Both the position numbers and the translations under genes were made by a program. This document shows positions 15,974 through 26,413 of a stretch of DNA of 64,000 nucleotides, one piece after another. Each line of letters begins with the position of its first letter. The first letter of the stretch is position 1. Source of the DNA: Cytobacillus horneckiae (GTDB lineage: Bacteria > Bacillota > Bacilli > Bacillales > Cytobacillaceae); contig NZ_PISD01000075.1 of NCBI RefSeq assembly GCF_002835735.1, forward strand, positions 1 to 64,000, given 5' to 3'. A model generated the notes under the pieces. The model saw nothing but the letters and a program-made list of their open reading frames with translations. It did no database searches and was not told the origin of the DNA.

Positions 15974-16631
15974 AGATAAGGGACCGATCACCATGCTTAA
16001 GGATTGGCTTACAAAGGACAAACAATCGGACAAAAAACCCGGGAAATTTCAATATTTAGTGATTGTTCTTCTCTTTGGTGCAGCCATTATGCTCATAAGC
16101 AATCTTATGTTTAAGGATGATAAACCAAATGACCTCTCTGTTTTTAACTCGGGAGAAAACAACAATGTAGAAGAAAAAGAGGTTTTTGGCCAGGGCGATG
16201 CTGTTAAGAATGGGACAATCTCAGACTATGAAAAATCATATGAGGCACAAATTAAAGAGGCTCTGGATGCCATTGTTGGTGTAGAGGATGTAACTGTCGT
16301 CGTTAATGTGGACGCCACTGAGAAAAAGGTGCTTGAAAAAAATAAAACAACTCAATCACAGACAACCGATGAAACAGATCGCGAAGGCGGCAAACGAACA
16401 GTTGAAGACCAATCAAAGGATGAGCAGCTCGTCATCATTCGCGAAGGGGAAAAAGAGGTTCCGATAGTAGTAGAGACGAAGAAGCCGACAATTAGAGGCG
16501 TGCTTATCGTTGCAAAAGGTGCTGAAAATGTACAAGTTAAAGCATGGATTGTTGAAGCGGTATCACGAGTACTAGATGTACCAGCTCATAGAGTATCTGT
16601 TATGCCTAAAAAAACTAAGGGGGATTCATAG
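15966..16631 (+). CDS. spoIIIAG: Stage III sporulation ring protein SpoIIIAG
   Basis: About 221 residues with one membrane helix (about 30-48) and an extracytoplasmic ring-building domain related to EscJ/PrgK. In B. subtilis SpoIIIAG forms a large ring in the space between mother cell and forespore. The region around EKKVLEKNKTTQSQTTD matches the beta-triangle insertion. ATG at 15966 is chosen because it overlaps the spoIIIAF stop (ATGAATAA); an in-frame ATG at 15942 is possible. Confidence 0.92.
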   Translation: MNKDKGPITMLKDWLTKDKQSDKKPGKFQYLVIVLLFGAAIMLISNLMFKDDKPNDLSVFNSGENNNVEEKEVFGQGDAVKNGTISDYEKSYEAQIKEALDAIVGVEDVTVVVNVDATEKKVLEKNKTTQSQTTDETDREGGKRTVEDQSKDEQLVIIREGEKEVPIVVETKKPTIRGVLIVAKGAENVQVKAWIVEAVSRVLDVPAHRVSVMPKKTKGDS

Positions 16632-17165
16632 ATGTTATTAAAGAAGCAAACAGTTTGGCTATTAACCATGTTAAGTTTAGTTGTCGTATTATCAGTTTAC
16701 TATGTCACTTCACCAGATGGAAAATCTGATTTGGCTGCAACAGACCAAGAGGAAACAACAGGCAATGAAGAGGCGGAAAATAAAGATGATGCCATTATCT
16801 CGACTGTTTCTGGCGAAGAAGAGTTTGTTCAAGCTAGACTTGAAAAAGAAGTAGAAAGAAGTAAAATGCAAGAAGATTTAACAGATAAGGTTGCAGAAGC
16901 AGAAGTAAGTGCGGAAGAAAAAAGTAAAGCGATGGATCAATTAGATCAATTGAAAGACCTGGCAAATAAAGAAGAAATGCTTGAAAGCATGATTAAATCA
17001 ATGGATTATGAAGATGTGCTAGTACAAGCGGATGGCGAGAGTGTAAAAGTAATTGTAAAAGCTGAAGAAGCTTCAAAAACAGAGGCAAATAAAATCATTA
17101 AAGAAGTCATAAATGAGCTTGGACAACAAGCGGCAGTGGCTGTAGAATTTCAAGTGAAAAAGTAA
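16632..17165 (+). CDS. spoIIIAH: Stage III sporulation ring protein SpoIIIAH
   Basis: A 177-residue protein with one N-terminal membrane helix (8-26), an acidic linker and a C-terminal YscJ/FliF-like domain. That domain interacts with forespore SpoIIQ across the septum to make the zipper and channel. The ATG follows the spoIIIAG stop codon directly, with GGGGG upstream. Last gene of the operon; a strong terminator follows. Confidence 0.93.
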   Translation: MLLKKQTVWLLTMLSLVVVLSVYYVTSPDGKSDLAATDQEETTGNEEAENKDDAIISTVSGEEEFVQARLEKEVERSKMQEDLTDKVAEAEVSAEEKSKAMDQLDQLKDLANKEEMLESMIKSMDYEDVLVQADGESVKVIVKAEEASKTEANKIIKEVINELGQQAAVAVEFQVKK

Positions 17166-17170
17166 ATAGT

Positions 17171-17211
17171 TGAAGGCAAGCCCGCTATCAGGTTTGCCTT
17201 TTTTTTTGCCT
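17171..17211 (+). terminator. spoIIIA operon terminator
   Basis: The stem AAGGCAAGCC/GGTTTGCCTT is followed by nine T. Confidence 0.9.
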
Positions 17212-17436
17212 TGAGGACAAGAAAAATGATATGATAAATATGATATTTCGAATAATTGTAAAAAGTGTTAAAACAGTTCGCGTGCGATCTGCGACCATAC
17301 ATAACCAGTAAGATTATATTGAATTTTTATTAGGTCTTATCGTATGATTATAGTAGCTAGTCATAAAAACTTACCGATACTAACTAGCCTCACCTCCATT
17401 GGTGAATAGGTGGAAAAGAAGAACAGGGGTGTAATT

Positions 17437-17943
17437 ATGTTGAAAGTACAAGAAATTCGCGAATTAATTAAACTTGTCGATCAGTCAAATATCGAAGAAT
17501 TTATTTTCGAGCATGAAGGATCGAAAGTAGAAATGAAGAAGAAGGCGGGAGCTGTTGCGCCAGTTGCAGTCACTCCGGTTGTTCAACCAGCTGTGCAGGA
17601 GGTCTTACAAACGCCTCAACCAGTACAAACAGCAGCCGTTCAAACTGAAGTGAAGCCTGAACCAGCTGTGGCAGAGGCAGAAAAGCAAATTGACACTTCC
17701 GATTTGCATCAAGTTGTTTCTCCAATGGTAGGTACATTCTATCAATCGTCTTCTCCAGATGCGGATGCATATGTGAAACAAGGATCTAAAATAACGAAGG
17801 ATTCTGTACTGTGCATTGTTGAGGCAATGAAGCTATTTAATGAAATCGAAGCAGAAGTTGATGGAGAAATCGTAGAAATCTTAGTTAAAGACGGACAATT
17901 AGTCGAATACGGGCAACCATTATTTTTAGTTAAGCCTGAATAA
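17437..17943 (+). CDS. accB: Biotin carboxyl carrier protein of acetyl-CoA carboxylase
   Basis: A 168-residue BCCP. It has a conserved N-terminal segment ([16 protein letters not shown]), a Pro/Ala/Val-Gln-rich linker (about 38-85) and a biotinyl domain ending the protein, with EAMKLFNE and biotin-accepting Lys132. It carries the carboxyl group for malonyl-CoA synthesis. The ATG at 17437 has AGGGG upstream; an in-frame GTG at 17410 is less likely. The leader (about 17360-17436) can pair GCTAGT/ACTAGC and CACC/GGTG next to the start, so translational control is possible. Confidence 0.95.
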   Translation: MLKVQEIRELIKLVDQSNIEEFIFEHEGSKVEMKKKAGAVAPVAVTPVVQPAVQEVLQTPQPVQTAAVQTEVKPEPAVAEAEKQIDTSDLHQVVSPMVGTFYQSSSPDADAYVKQGSKITKDSVLCIVEAMKLFNEIEAEVDGEIVEILVKDGQLVEYGQPLFLVKPE

Positions 17944-17960
17944 GGAGGGCTTTTTCAATT

Positions 17961-19316
17961 ATGATAAAGAAAGTATTAATTGCAAATAGAGGAGAAATTG
18001 CTGTACGGATTATTCGCGCTTGCCGTGAAATGGGGATTGAATCTGTTGCAGTCTATTCCGAGGGCGATAAAGAAGCTTTGCATGTGCAGCTTGCAGATGA
18101 AGCATATTGTATCGGTCCGGTATCATCAAAAGATAGTTATTTGAATTTCACTAATATTATTAGTGTGGCAAAGCTGACAGATTGCGATGCTATTCATCCT
18201 GGATATGGCTTTTTGGCCGAGAATGCAGACTTTGCAGATCTTTGCAGAGAATGCCATATTACTTTTATCGGTCCGACACCGGAAGCGATTACAAAAATGG
18301 GGACAAAGGATATTGCTCGTGAAACGATGAAAGAAGCGGGGGTACCAATTGTACCTGGGTCAAACGGAATTATTAAGGATGTTGACGATGCGCTTGAACT
18401 AGTGAAAAAAATCGACTATCCTGTTATTATTAAAGCTACTGCTGGTGGCGGAGGCAAAGGCATTCGCGTCGCACGTAATGAAGAGGAGCTTGTAAAAGGA
18501 ATTAACATTACACAGCAGGAAGCACTAACTGCATTTGGTAATGCTGGTGTATATCTTGAAAAGTTTGTAGAAGATTTCCGCCATGTGGAAATTCAAATAC
18601 TGGCGGATACCTTTGGTAATACCATTCACCTCGGTGAAAGGGATTGTACCATTCAGAGAAGGCTCCAGAAGCTTCTTGAAGAAACACCATCACCAGCACT
18701 TGATGGCGAAACAAGAGAAGAAATGGGTAATGCAGCTGTAAAAGCAGCAAAAGCAGTTGATTATACTGGTGCAGGCACGATAGAATTTATTTATGATTAT
18801 CATAACCGCAAATTTTATTTCATGGAAATGAATACTCGTATTCAAGTGGAGCATCCTGTTACAGAGATGGTAACAGGCGTGGACTTAATTAAGGAACAGA
18901 TTAAAGTTGCATCTGGTGAGCGATTAGGCTTTACTCAAGAAGATGTCACATATTCCGGCTGGGCGATGGAATGCCGCATCAATGCTGAGAACCCGGCGAA
19001 GAACTTTATGCCATCCGCTGGGAAAATCACAATGTATCTTCCTCCAGGAGGTTTAGGTGTTCGCGTTGACTCAGCGGCTTACCCTGGTTATTCGATTCCT
19101 CCTTATTATGATTCCATGATTGCGAAAGTCATTACGTATGGAGATACACGTGAAGAAACGATTGCACGAATGAAAAGAGCATTAAGTGAATTTGTCATTG
19201 AAGGAATAAATACAACGATTCCGTTCCATTTGAAGCTTCTTGAAAACGAGAAGTTTGTAGAAGGGCAGTTTAACACAAAATTCCTGGAATTAAATGACGT
19301 TATGAAATCTGAATAA
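17961..19316 (+). CDS. accC: Biotin carboxylase of acetyl-CoA carboxylase
   Basis: A 451-residue ATP-grasp enzyme that carboxylates the biotin on AccB using bicarbonate and ATP. Visible motifs are [20 protein letters not shown] at the start, the glycine-rich [12 protein letters not shown] lid, and [18 protein letters not shown] with the catalytic Glu and Arg. It sits 17 bases after accB with AAGGAGGG before its ATG, so accB and accC are clearly co-transcribed. Confidence 0.97.
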   Translation: MIKKVLIANRGEIAVRIIRACREMGIESVAVYSEGDKEALHVQLADEAYCIGPVSSKDSYLNFTNIISVAKLTDCDAIHPGYGFLAENADFADLCRECHITFIGPTPEAITKMGTKDIARETMKEAGVPIVPGSNGIIKDVDDALELVKKIDYPVIIKATAGGGGKGIRVARNEEELVKGINITQQEALTAFGNAGVYLEKFVEDFRHVEIQILADTFGNTIHLGERDCTIQRRLQKLLEETPSPALDGETREEMGNAAVKAAKAVDYTGAGTIEFIYDYHNRKFYFMEMNTRIQVEHPVTEMVTGVDLIKEQIKVASGERLGFTQEDVTYSGWAMECRINAENPAKNFMPSAGKITMYLPPGGLGVRVDSAAYPGYSIPPYYDSMIAKVITYGDTREETIARMKRALSEFVIEGINTTIPFHLKLLENEKFVEGQFNTKFLELNDVMKSE

Positions 19317-19333
19317 GAATGGGAGGTTTCAAA

Positions 19334-19741
19334 ATGAGCGATCAAAACATTCTTGAAATGAACCAGGAGGAAACTGGTTTAGGTAAGGTGGAAATTGCTC
19401 CTGAAGTCATTGAAGTTATTGCTGGAATTGCTGCATCAGAGGTTGAAGGAGTTGCGCAAATGCGCGGTAACTTTGCTACTGGTGTAGTCGAAAAGCTAGG
19501 CAAGAAAAATCATGGCAAAGGCGTTAAAGTAGAACTTTCAGAGGAAGGCATTAAAGTGGATGTGTACTGCCTGATGAAGTTTGGTGTATCCATACCTGCT
19601 GTAGCCCAAAGCATTCAAGATAATATTCGCCAAGCTTTATTGAATATGACAGCATTGGAGACGAAGGAAATTAACATCCATGTTGTCGGTGTCTTATTTG
19701 AAAATCAAAAAAATGAACCCGACTATGAACAAGAAATGTAA
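19334..19741 (+). CDS. yqhY: Asp23/YqhY family protein
   Basis: A 135-residue Asp23 (DUF322) protein. The signature GKVEIAPEVIEVIAGIAASEVEGV lies near the N-terminus. In B. subtilis YqhY sits beside accBC and influences malonyl-CoA/acetyl-CoA carboxylase homeostasis; the same arrangement holds here. ATG 19334 with GGGAGG upstream is chosen over an in-frame ATG five codons earlier. It ends the acc operon, before a terminator. Confidence 0.92.
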   Translation: MSDQNILEMNQEETGLGKVEIAPEVIEVIAGIAASEVEGVAQMRGNFATGVVEKLGKKNHGKGVKVELSEEGIKVDVYCLMKFGVSIPAVAQSIQDNIRQALLNMTALETKEINIHVVGVLFENQKNEPDYEQEM

Positions 19742-19754
19742 GCACGAACACACA

Positions 19755-19789
19755 AAAGGCCAAAGACATCACCGTCTTTGGCCTTTTTA
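19755..19789 (+). terminator. accBC-yqhY terminator
   Basis: The perfect stem AAAAGGCCAAAGAC/GTCTTTGGCCTTTT has a short loop and continues into T. Confidence 0.92.
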
Positions 19790-19978
19790 TGATTCATATC
19801 ATTAATGGATTTTCAATTATTTAAAGCGCTCTCGAAATGGGAAAAAATATGACTATACAGTGCGAATCATCTTGAGTTATGCTATTATCTTCTTATGTGT
19901 TTTTTAATTAACTTATATGATTAATCAATGATCTGTTATATAATTGAGATTTTCTCGAAAAAGGAGTCAATATAAAAG

Positions 19979-20365
19979 ATGAAAAGAAGAACAGCAAGAG
20001 AAAAAGCTTTACAAGCTCTATTCCAAATTGATTTAAGTCAAACTGAAGTAAATGCCGCCATTGAGCATGTTTTGGAAGATTTGCCGAACGATCAATATTT
20101 AACAAAGCTAGTAAATGGAGTGGTTCAAGAAAAAGAAAGCATTGATCCGCTTATAAAAAAACATCTGGAAAAGTGGACAATTGAAAGATTGGCTGCAGTG
20201 GACAGAAACTTATTGCGTATCGCGATTTATGAATTGAAATATTGTACAGAGGAAGTGCCGGCAAATGTCGTCATTGATGAAGCCATTGAAATAGCAAAAT
20301 TATATGGTGATGATCACTCTCCAAAATTTATTAATGCTGTATTATCAAAAGTCAAACAACAATAA
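19979..20365 (+). CDS. nusB: Transcription antitermination factor NusB
   Basis: A 128-residue all-helical RNA-binding protein. With NusE it binds boxA of rRNA leaders and promotes antitermination. The N-terminal arginine-rich MKRRTAREKALQALFQID and C-terminal NVVIDEAIEIAKLYGDDHSPKFINAVL segments are family signatures. Start follows AAAAGGAG. A TATAAT-like -10 lies at about 19938-19943. The following gene here is xseA, not folD as in B. subtilis. Confidence 0.96.
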   Translation: MKRRTAREKALQALFQIDLSQTEVNAAIEHVLEDLPNDQYLTKLVNGVVQEKESIDPLIKKHLEKWTIERLAAVDRNLLRIAIYELKYCTEEVPANVVIDEAIEIAKLYGDDHSPKFINAVLSKVKQQ

Positions 20366-20525
20366 TAATCGAACATAGATCAGACCGATGAGAATCACTG
20401 TATAAATAAACAATGATTGTTTACTGTCCAGTATTCTTTTCGGTTATATACATATGAAGAAGTGCCTTATCCATATTTAGCATGACGTTATATACCTTTG
20501 TACGTGACGGCAAAGCCATCTAAAT
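20366..20525. other. Gene-free spacer where folD is usually found
   Basis: The 429-base gap between nusB and xseA holds no ORF. In B. subtilis folD occupies this site. The first 160 bases show nothing recognisable; the remainder is the structured element annotated next. Confidence 0.6.
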
Positions 20526-20733
20526 GGGCAGTAAGACCCGCAACCTCAAAGCTTAAAAGTAATCGAAGAAGCTTAGGTGGAGGGTAACTGTCCGTTAAAG
20601 CCCGATGATCAAAAAGCAGACTAAATCCGCCGCGTCCTGTAGTAACATTTTGAGTGACCCCGCACCCTATATGTCCTACCTAACCACAGTGGAGGATGAA
20701 GGAAAAACCACACTGATTCAAGTTTCACTCTAT
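20526..20733 (+). repeat. Structured dispersed element, copy B (xseA upstream)
   Basis: This is related to 9059-9308 in the same orientation, with long shared blocks such as GATGATCA, CAGACTAAA, TCCTGT, GAGTGACC, CAGTGGA, CACTGAT and AAGTTTCACT. The closing stem is kept as GGGCAGT (20526-20532) with ACTGTCC (20587-20593). Against copy A this shows one full compensatory change (A-U to G-C) and one G-C to G-U change, consistent with selection on RNA structure. The apical arm differs in length and sequence. The stem CAGTG (20687-20691) with CACTG (20711-20715) is also kept, while two inner hairpins of copy A have decayed. Confidence 0.75.
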
Positions 20734-20794
20734 CATGGAGAGGTAGTTTTTATATAAGAGTAACGTCTATGACGGTGGCAAAGAAGGAGTAAAG

Positions 20795-22135
20795 ATGGAA
20801 GAAAAGCGCTATTTAACTGTGAATGCACTAACTAAATACATAAAGCGAAAATTTGATGTCGATCCTCATCTCCAACAAGTCATGGTAAAAGGGGAAATAT
20901 CCAACTTTAAACAGCATTCGAGTGGCCATATGTACTTTACCTTGAAGGATGAGAAATCACGAATTTTGGCAGTGATGTTTTCACGATACAACGCTGCAAT
21001 GAAGTTCATTCCTGAAAATGGAATGAAGGTATTAATTTCAGGGGATTTATCTGTATACGAGTCGAGTGGACAATATCAGATCTATGTAAAAGAAATGAAG
21101 CCTGATGGCGTAGGCGACCTTTACTTAGCTTATGAACAGTTAAAGGCGAAGCTTGAAAAAGAAGGCGTCTTTTCACCCAAATATAAAAAGCCAATACCGA
21201 AATTTCCAAAAACCATTGGATTAGTTACATCACCAACAGGGGCCGCTATAAGAGATATGATTACAACGATTAAGCGGCGATATCCTATCGCGAATATTCT
21301 AATTTTCCCTGCGCTCGTTCAGGGAAACGGTGCCGCCCCATCCATCGTAAGTAAAATACAGCAGGCGAATGCACTCAATGAAGTCGATGTACTTATAGTC
21401 GGCCGTGGCGGCGGTTCGATTGAAGAGCTTTGGGCGTTTAATGAAGAGGCTGTTGCAAGGGCGATATTCTCCTCTAATATTCCGCTAATATCAGCTGTTG
21501 GTCATGAAACAGATTTTACAATCGCTGATTTTGCAGCTGATTTGCGTGCTCCTACTCCGACTGGTGCAGCAGAGATGGCTGTTCCGCACATTGATGACTT
21601 AAGTGAAAGAATCTTTAACCGCCAATCACGGCTTATTCGGTCGATGAGGGAAAGAATGATATTTCAAAAAGAAAGGCTTTCTAGGATTGAGAGATCATAT
21701 GCTTTTCGTTATCCTCACAAGCTTTATGAACAAAAGCTTGAACAGGTGGATAAAATGAAGGAACAGTTAATAAAAGGTGCAAACAGGCTCGTCAAGCTGA
21801 AGCTGGATGAAGCGGAAGAAAGGCGAAAACGACTGATAAGAAACCATCCTGCGGCCGTTCTTTTAGATGCAAAGAATCAGCATGCAAAGGTGGAAAAGGA
21901 ACTGAAAAAAACAATAGCCATCATCGCAGACGGAAAGCAAAAGGATTTTGCACATATCGTCTCTAAGCTTGAAGCCTTAAGTCCTTTAAAAATTATGGAT
22001 CGCGGCTATAGCCTTGTATATTCAGCAGAGAACGAAATGATTAAAACAGTTAAGCAAGTGAAGAAGGATGACGAGATAAAAATAAATGTTACTGATGGTA
22101 CAGTTTACTGTCGGGTAACGGATATTAAGGGGTGA
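20795..22135 (+). CDS. xseA: Exodeoxyribonuclease VII large subunit
   Basis: A 446-residue nuclease subunit with an N-terminal OB-fold (about 1-100), the catalytic domain (GLVTSPTGAAIRDM, VGRGGGSIEELWAFNEE, SAVGHETDFTIADFAADLRAPTPTGAAE) and a C-terminal coiled coil. With XseB it degrades single-stranded DNA to oligonucleotides. AAGGAG precedes the ATG. xseB begins 6 bases after its stop, then ispA, as in B. subtilis. Confidence 0.96.
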   Translation: MEEKRYLTVNALTKYIKRKFDVDPHLQQVMVKGEISNFKQHSSGHMYFTLKDEKSRILAVMFSRYNAAMKFIPENGMKVLISGDLSVYESSGQYQIYVKEMKPDGVGDLYLAYEQLKAKLEKEGVFSPKYKKPIPKFPKTIGLVTSPTGAAIRDMITTIKRRYPIANILIFPALVQGNGAAPSIVSKIQQANALNEVDVLIVGRGGGSIEELWAFNEEAVARAIFSSNIPLISAVGHETDFTIADFAADLRAPTPTGAAEMAVPHIDDLSERIFNRQSRLIRSMRERMIFQKERLSRIERSYAFRYPHKLYEQKLEQVDKMKEQLIKGANRLVKLKLDEAEERRKRLIRNHPAAVLLDAKNQHAKVEKELKKTIAIIADGKQKDFAHIVSKLEALSPLKIMDRGYSLVYSAENEMIKTVKQVKKDDEIKINVTDGTVYCRVTDIKG

Positions 22136-22141
22136 GCTCAT

Positions 22142-22375
22142 ATGCCTAAAGAACAGAAAATGACATTTGAAGAAGCGATGGAACAGCTGGAACAAATTGT
22201 TGATAGGTTAGAAGAAGGCGATGTTCCACTGGAGGAAGCCATTAATATTTATAAGCAAGGAATGGAACTTTCCAAGCTCTGTCACGATAAACTGAAAAAT
22301 GTAGAGGAACAACTGACACAAATCATAACAGAAGATAATGAAAAGGAATCATTTCATGTCAATGAGGAGGAATAA
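22142..22375 (+). CDS. xseB: Exodeoxyribonuclease VII small subunit
   Basis: A 77-residue helical partner of XseA, with the family signature [26 protein letters not shown] (residues about 9-34). Excess small subunit keeps the nuclease regulated. Shine-Dalgarno GGGGTGAGC overlaps the xseA 3' end. The gene runs to five bases before the ispA start, whose ribosome site it contains. Confidence 0.96.
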   Translation: MPKEQKMTFEEAMEQLEQIVDRLEEGDVPLEEAINIYKQGMELSKLCHDKLKNVEEQLTQIITEDNEKESFHVNEEE

Positions 22376-22379
22376 CATC

Positions 22380-23270
22380 ATGCAAGAATCATTACAGTCA
22401 TTCACCGACAGCCATAAGACATTGCTGGAAGATAAAATGCGTGAGTATGTTAATCAGTTAGAGGCGCCTTCGATTATAAAAGAATCGATGCTCTATTCAT
22501 TAGAGGCGGGTGGAAAAAGAATACGCCCTCTTTTGCTTTTTGCAACTCTTGCTGCATTTAATCAGGACACAAAGATAGGGTTAAATACCGCAGCGGCACT
22601 TGAAATGGTTCATACGTATTCTTTAATCCATGATGATCTCCCGAGCATGGATGATGATGATTTAAGAAGAGGAAAACCTACAAATCATAAAGTTTTCGGA
22701 GAAGCCTATGCAGTTCTTGCAGGTGATGCACTGTTAACTTATAGCTTTCAGTTAATTGCCGAGACATCAGCAGAAGATGCAACCGCTGACGCAAAGCTTG
22801 CCATCATAAAAGAGTTTTCCAAAGCGGCAGGTGCTGAAGGAATGGTTGGCGGACAAGTGGCTGATATTGATGGAGAGGAAAAACAGCTGTCATTGCCGGA
22901 ATTAGAATATATTCATGTACATAAGACTGGCAAGCTGCTTGCTTTTGGAGTCATTGCTGGGGCAATATTATCAGGAGCGGATGAAGAAAAAATTCATTTG
23001 TTAACAGAATTTGCCATGCATCTCGGTTTAGCCTTCCAAATTAGGGATGATATTTTGGACTTGGAAGGGTCAGTGGAAATGATTGGCAAGCCTGTAGGCA
23101 GCGATGAGGTAAATCATAAAAGCACATATCCATCATTGCTAACAATGGATGGCGCTAAGAAGGCTTTAGTTGAACATACGACATTAGCTAAAGCAAAGCT
23201 GGCAGAAACAGGATTAAATACGTTTTTCTTGGAAGAAATCACTGACATGTTAGCTGTAAGGAATCATTGA
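22380..23270 (+). CDS. ispA: Farnesyl diphosphate synthase
   Basis: A 296-residue trans-prenyltransferase that condenses DMAPP/GPP with IPP. The first aspartate-rich motif is DDLPSMDDDDLRRGKPT; the second is FQIRDDILD. GGKRIRPLL is the substrate-binding segment. ATG 22380 is chosen because GAGGAGG lies 9 bases before it; an in-frame ATG at 22338 inside xseB is not supported. It acts just downstream of the Dxs product pathway, and dxs is the next gene. Confidence 0.95.
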   Translation: MQESLQSFTDSHKTLLEDKMREYVNQLEAPSIIKESMLYSLEAGGKRIRPLLLFATLAAFNQDTKIGLNTAAALEMVHTYSLIHDDLPSMDDDDLRRGKPTNHKVFGEAYAVLAGDALLTYSFQLIAETSAEDATADAKLAIIKEFSKAAGAEGMVGGQVADIDGEEKQLSLPELEYIHVHKTGKLLAFGVIAGAILSGADEEKIHLLTEFAMHLGLAFQIRDDILDLEGSVEMIGKPVGSDEVNHKSTYPSLLTMDGAKKALVEHTTLAKAKLAETGLNTFFLEEITDMLAVRNH

Positions 23271-23413
23271 TAAATTATAACATTTGCTCTTCTTTACACT
23301 TTTAAGGTAATCTAGATATAATCACCTAAAAGTCTGAGGAACTTTTGTTATAAAAAGTAGTAAAAGAGTAACCGCATCGGATGAATAAGAAACGAAAGTG
23401 AGTGGTCCTCCAA

Positions 23414-25306
23414 ATGGATCTATTATCAATTAAAGACCCTAGCTTTCTGAAGCAGCTTTCTAATGAACAGCTTGAAGAGCTTGCTGGGGAGATTAGAAAT
23501 TTTCTAATCGAAAACCTATCTGCTACAGGTGGACATATCGGTCCAAACCTTGGGGTGGTTGAGCTGACAATCGCATTGCATAAATCCTTCGATAGCCCGA
23601 AGGATAAGATTTTATGGGATGTCGGGCATCAGTCGTATGTTCATAAAATCTTAACTGGACGAGCAGATCAGTTTGATACGTTAAGACAATATAAAGGTCT
23701 TTGCGGGTTTCCAAAAATGATTGAAAGTCCGCATGACGTGTGGGAAACCGGTCATAGCTCGACTTCTCTATCAGCGGCAATGGGAATGGCCATTGCAAGA
23801 GATTTAAAGAAAGAAAACAGCCATGTCATTCCGGTCATTGGAGACGGAGCTTTAACGGGCGGAATGGCTTTGGAAGCGCTAAACCATATCGGCCATGAGC
23901 AAAAAAATATGATTGTCGTACTCAATGATAATGAAATGTCAATTGCTCCGAATGTCGGCGCACTTCATAACGTTCTAGGAAGATTGCGTACAGCTGGAAA
24001 ATACCAATGGGTAAAAGATGAATTAGAAGCCTTCTTAAAGAAAATCCCAGCGGTAGGCGGGAAAATCGCATCAACTGCAGAACGTTTAAAGGACAGCTTG
24101 AAGTATCTTTTTGTATCTGGAATGTTTTTTGAAGAACTTGGTTTTACTTATTTAGGACCGATTGACGGTCATAATTATGACGAGTTATTTGAGAACATTA
24201 ATTATGCGAAAAAGATAGAAGGTCCGGTTCTTTTACATGTCATCACTAAAAAGGGGAAAGGCTTTGCCCCTGCTGAGAGCGATACAGTGGGAACATGGCA
24301 TGGTACTGGGCCGTATAAAACAGAAACAGGAGACTTTTTAAAGCCGGTCAATACTGCCCCGGCATGGAGTAAATTGGTGAGTGAAACGGTTCGTGAGCTT
24401 GCTCGCGAGGATGAAAGAATTGTTGCGATCACTCCTGCTATGCCTGTTGGTTCAAAACTGGAAGGCTTTGCAAGTGAATTTCCTGACAGAATGTTTGATG
24501 TTGGAATAGCTGAACAGCATGCTGCCACTGTAGCTGCTGGATTGGCAACACAAAACATGAAACCATTTTTAGCCATTTATTCGACATTCCTGCAAAGAGC
24601 ATATGATCAAGTTGTCCATGATATTGCCAGGCAGAACTTGAATGTATTTATTGGTATTGATCGTGCAGGATTAGTTGGAGCGGATGGTGAAACACATCAA
24701 GGTGTATTTGATATTGCCTTTTTAAGACATTTGCCGAATATGGTTGTGATGATGCCTAAGGATGAAAATGAAGGTCGTCATATGGTTTATACGGCTGTTA
24801 AATATGAAGATGGACCGATTGCAATGAGGTTTCCTCGAGGAAATGGTTTAGGTGTACCGATGGATGAAACGATGAAAGCTATACCGATTGGTACTTGGGA
24901 AGTGCTAAAGGAAGGAAGAGATGGGGCAATTCTCACCTTCGGAACAACCATCCCAATGGCAATGGAAGCGGCGGTGCAGCTTGAGAAAAAAGGCTATTCA
25001 ATCAAAGTGGTAAATGCGAGATTCATTAAGCCGCTTGATGAATCAATGCTTTCAGAATTGCTGCGGATTAATATTCCTATTTTAACGATTGAAGAAGCTG
25101 TCCTGCAGGGTGGATTCGGAAGCGCAGTGCTGGAATTTGCACATGACAAAGGCTACAGCCATGCAAAAATCGATAGAATGGGCATACCGGATGAATTCAT
25201 TGAGCATGGCAGTGTAAATGAATTATTGAAAGAAATCAACATGACTACTGAAGATGTGGTAAATAGAATGACGATTCTCACCGGGAAAAAACAAAAAAGG
25301 GCATAG
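23414..25306 (+). CDS. dxs: 1-deoxy-D-xylulose-5-phosphate synthase
   Basis: About 630 residues: a thiamine-diphosphate enzyme that condenses pyruvate and glyceraldehyde-3-phosphate at the start of the MEP isoprenoid pathway. The ThDP motif [16 protein letters not shown] is intact, as are the transketolase central domain ([17 protein letters not shown]) and the C-terminal domain. The start MDLLS at 23414 matches the family; an in-frame GTG at 23402 is possible and neither has a strong ribosome site. The 143-base spacer upstream contains an ACTTTTAAGGT/ACCTAAAAGT hairpin with no T-run. Confidence 0.95.
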   Translation: MDLLSIKDPSFLKQLSNEQLEELAGEIRNFLIENLSATGGHIGPNLGVVELTIALHKSFDSPKDKILWDVGHQSYVHKILTGRADQFDTLRQYKGLCGFPKMIESPHDVWETGHSSTSLSAAMGMAIARDLKKENSHVIPVIGDGALTGGMALEALNHIGHEQKNMIVVLNDNEMSIAPNVGALHNVLGRLRTAGKYQWVKDELEAFLKKIPAVGGKIASTAERLKDSLKYLFVSGMFFEELGFTYLGPIDGHNYDELFENINYAKKIEGPVLLHVITKKGKGFAPAESDTVGTWHGTGPYKTETGDFLKPVNTAPAWSKLVSETVRELAREDERIVAITPAMPVGSKLEGFASEFPDRMFDVGIAEQHAATVAAGLATQNMKPFLAIYSTFLQRAYDQVVHDIARQNLNVFIGIDRAGLVGADGETHQGVFDIAFLRHLPNMVVMMPKDENEGRHMVYTAVKYEDGPIAMRFPRGNGLGVPMDETMKAIPIGTWEVLKEGRDGAILTFGTTIPMAMEAAVQLEKKGYSIKVVNARFIKPLDESMLSELLRINIPILTIEEAVLQGGFGSAVLEFAHDKGYSHAKIDRMGIPDEFIEHGSVNELLKEINMTTEDVVNRMTILTGKKQKRA

Positions 25307-26155
25307 ATGATGAAGATAAAAAAAGAGCGGGTCGATGTATTGCTCGTAGAAAAAGGTTTAGCAGAAACAAGAGAAAAAGCGAAAAGAGCGGTGATGGCCG
25401 GCCTTGTTTTCAGCAATGAAATGAGGCTAGATAAACCAGGCGAAAAGGTGAGTGTGGATATTCCTTTAACGGTAAAAGGAAAAATGATGCCTTATGTTAG
25501 CAGAGGTGGACTAAAGCTTGAGAAAGCCCTGAAGAACTTTGATCTTAACGTAAAGGACAAAGTTCTCCTCGACATCGGTGCATCCACAGGCGGTTTTACC
25601 GACTGCGCCTTGCAAAATGGTGCAAAGATGTCTTATGCCTTAGACGTAGGCTACAATCAGCTGGCGTGGAAATTAAGGCAGGATGAACGAGTTGTTGTTA
25701 TGGAACGGACCAATTTTCGCTACGTTACACGTGCGGACCTGGTTGGGGAACTTCCGAATATAGCATCTATTGATGTATCATTTATTTCCCTTGAGCTTAT
25801 TCTTCCTGTCTTAAAAACCTTGCTTGTTGGAAACAGTGATGTCATTGCTCTTATTAAGCCGCAATTTGAAGCGGGAAGAGAGCAGGTTGGCAAGAAAGGG
25901 ATTGTGCGCGATTCCAAAGTTCATATACAAGTCATTAACAAAATCCTTTCTTTTTCAATTGCGCAAGGTTTTGAAGTGAAGGATCTTTCCTTCTCGCCAA
26001 TTACTGGGGGAGATGGAAATATTGAGTTTCTTGCCCATTTATATTGGTCCGGAAGCCCTGATCAAGGGAAGCTTAGCCTAAATAAAACAATTGAACAAGT
26101 GGTGCAGGAGGCTCATACTGAATTAAAAGCCAATCGTACCAATGAAGGGGAATGA
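25307..26155 (+). CDS. yqxC: TlyA-family 2'-O-methyltransferase (YqxC)
   Basis: A 282-residue protein with an N-terminal S4 RNA-binding domain (about 5-65) and an FtsJ/RrmJ-type methyltransferase domain; the SAM-binding motif is LDIGASTGGFTDCALQ. TlyA proteins methylate ribosomal RNA 2'-hydroxyls and some were described as hemolysins; the B. subtilis target is not established. It begins immediately after the dxs stop codon with two adjacent ATGs. Confidence 0.92.
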   Translation: MMKIKKERVDVLLVEKGLAETREKAKRAVMAGLVFSNEMRLDKPGEKVSVDIPLTVKGKMMPYVSRGGLKLEKALKNFDLNVKDKVLLDIGASTGGFTDCALQNGAKMSYALDVGYNQLAWKLRQDERVVVMERTNFRYVTRADLVGELPNIASIDVSFISLELILPVLKTLLVGNSDVIALIKPQFEAGREQVGKKGIVRDSKVHIQVINKILSFSIAQGFEVKDLSFSPITGGDGNIEFLAHLYWSGSPDQGKLSLNKTIEQVVQEAHTELKANRTNEGE

Positions 26156-26413
26156 GCGTCTATGCTTATTCCTTTTTTTTACTTGGTGATTGAATAAGTT
26201 TAATTCTGGAGTGAAAGTTAATAGCATGGACTGAAGCACATATCGTTTTGTGAAAATCGGCAAAAGAGGGATGAAGATTGTAAAAATTTCTCGTTTTTAC
26301 AAGAATAAATTGTACAATAATGCAAAAATCAGCTAACATATGGATAGAGAACAATTGGATAGCGATGCGTCATAACTATGCGCTTTTGCTTTTAAATATG
26401 AGGTGAGAGAGTA

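Noticed and set aside
17340-17436. FapR operator in the accBC leader
   Set aside because: CTAGTC/ACTAACTAG fragments do not form the 17-bp FapR consensus; only a weak hairpin is supported.
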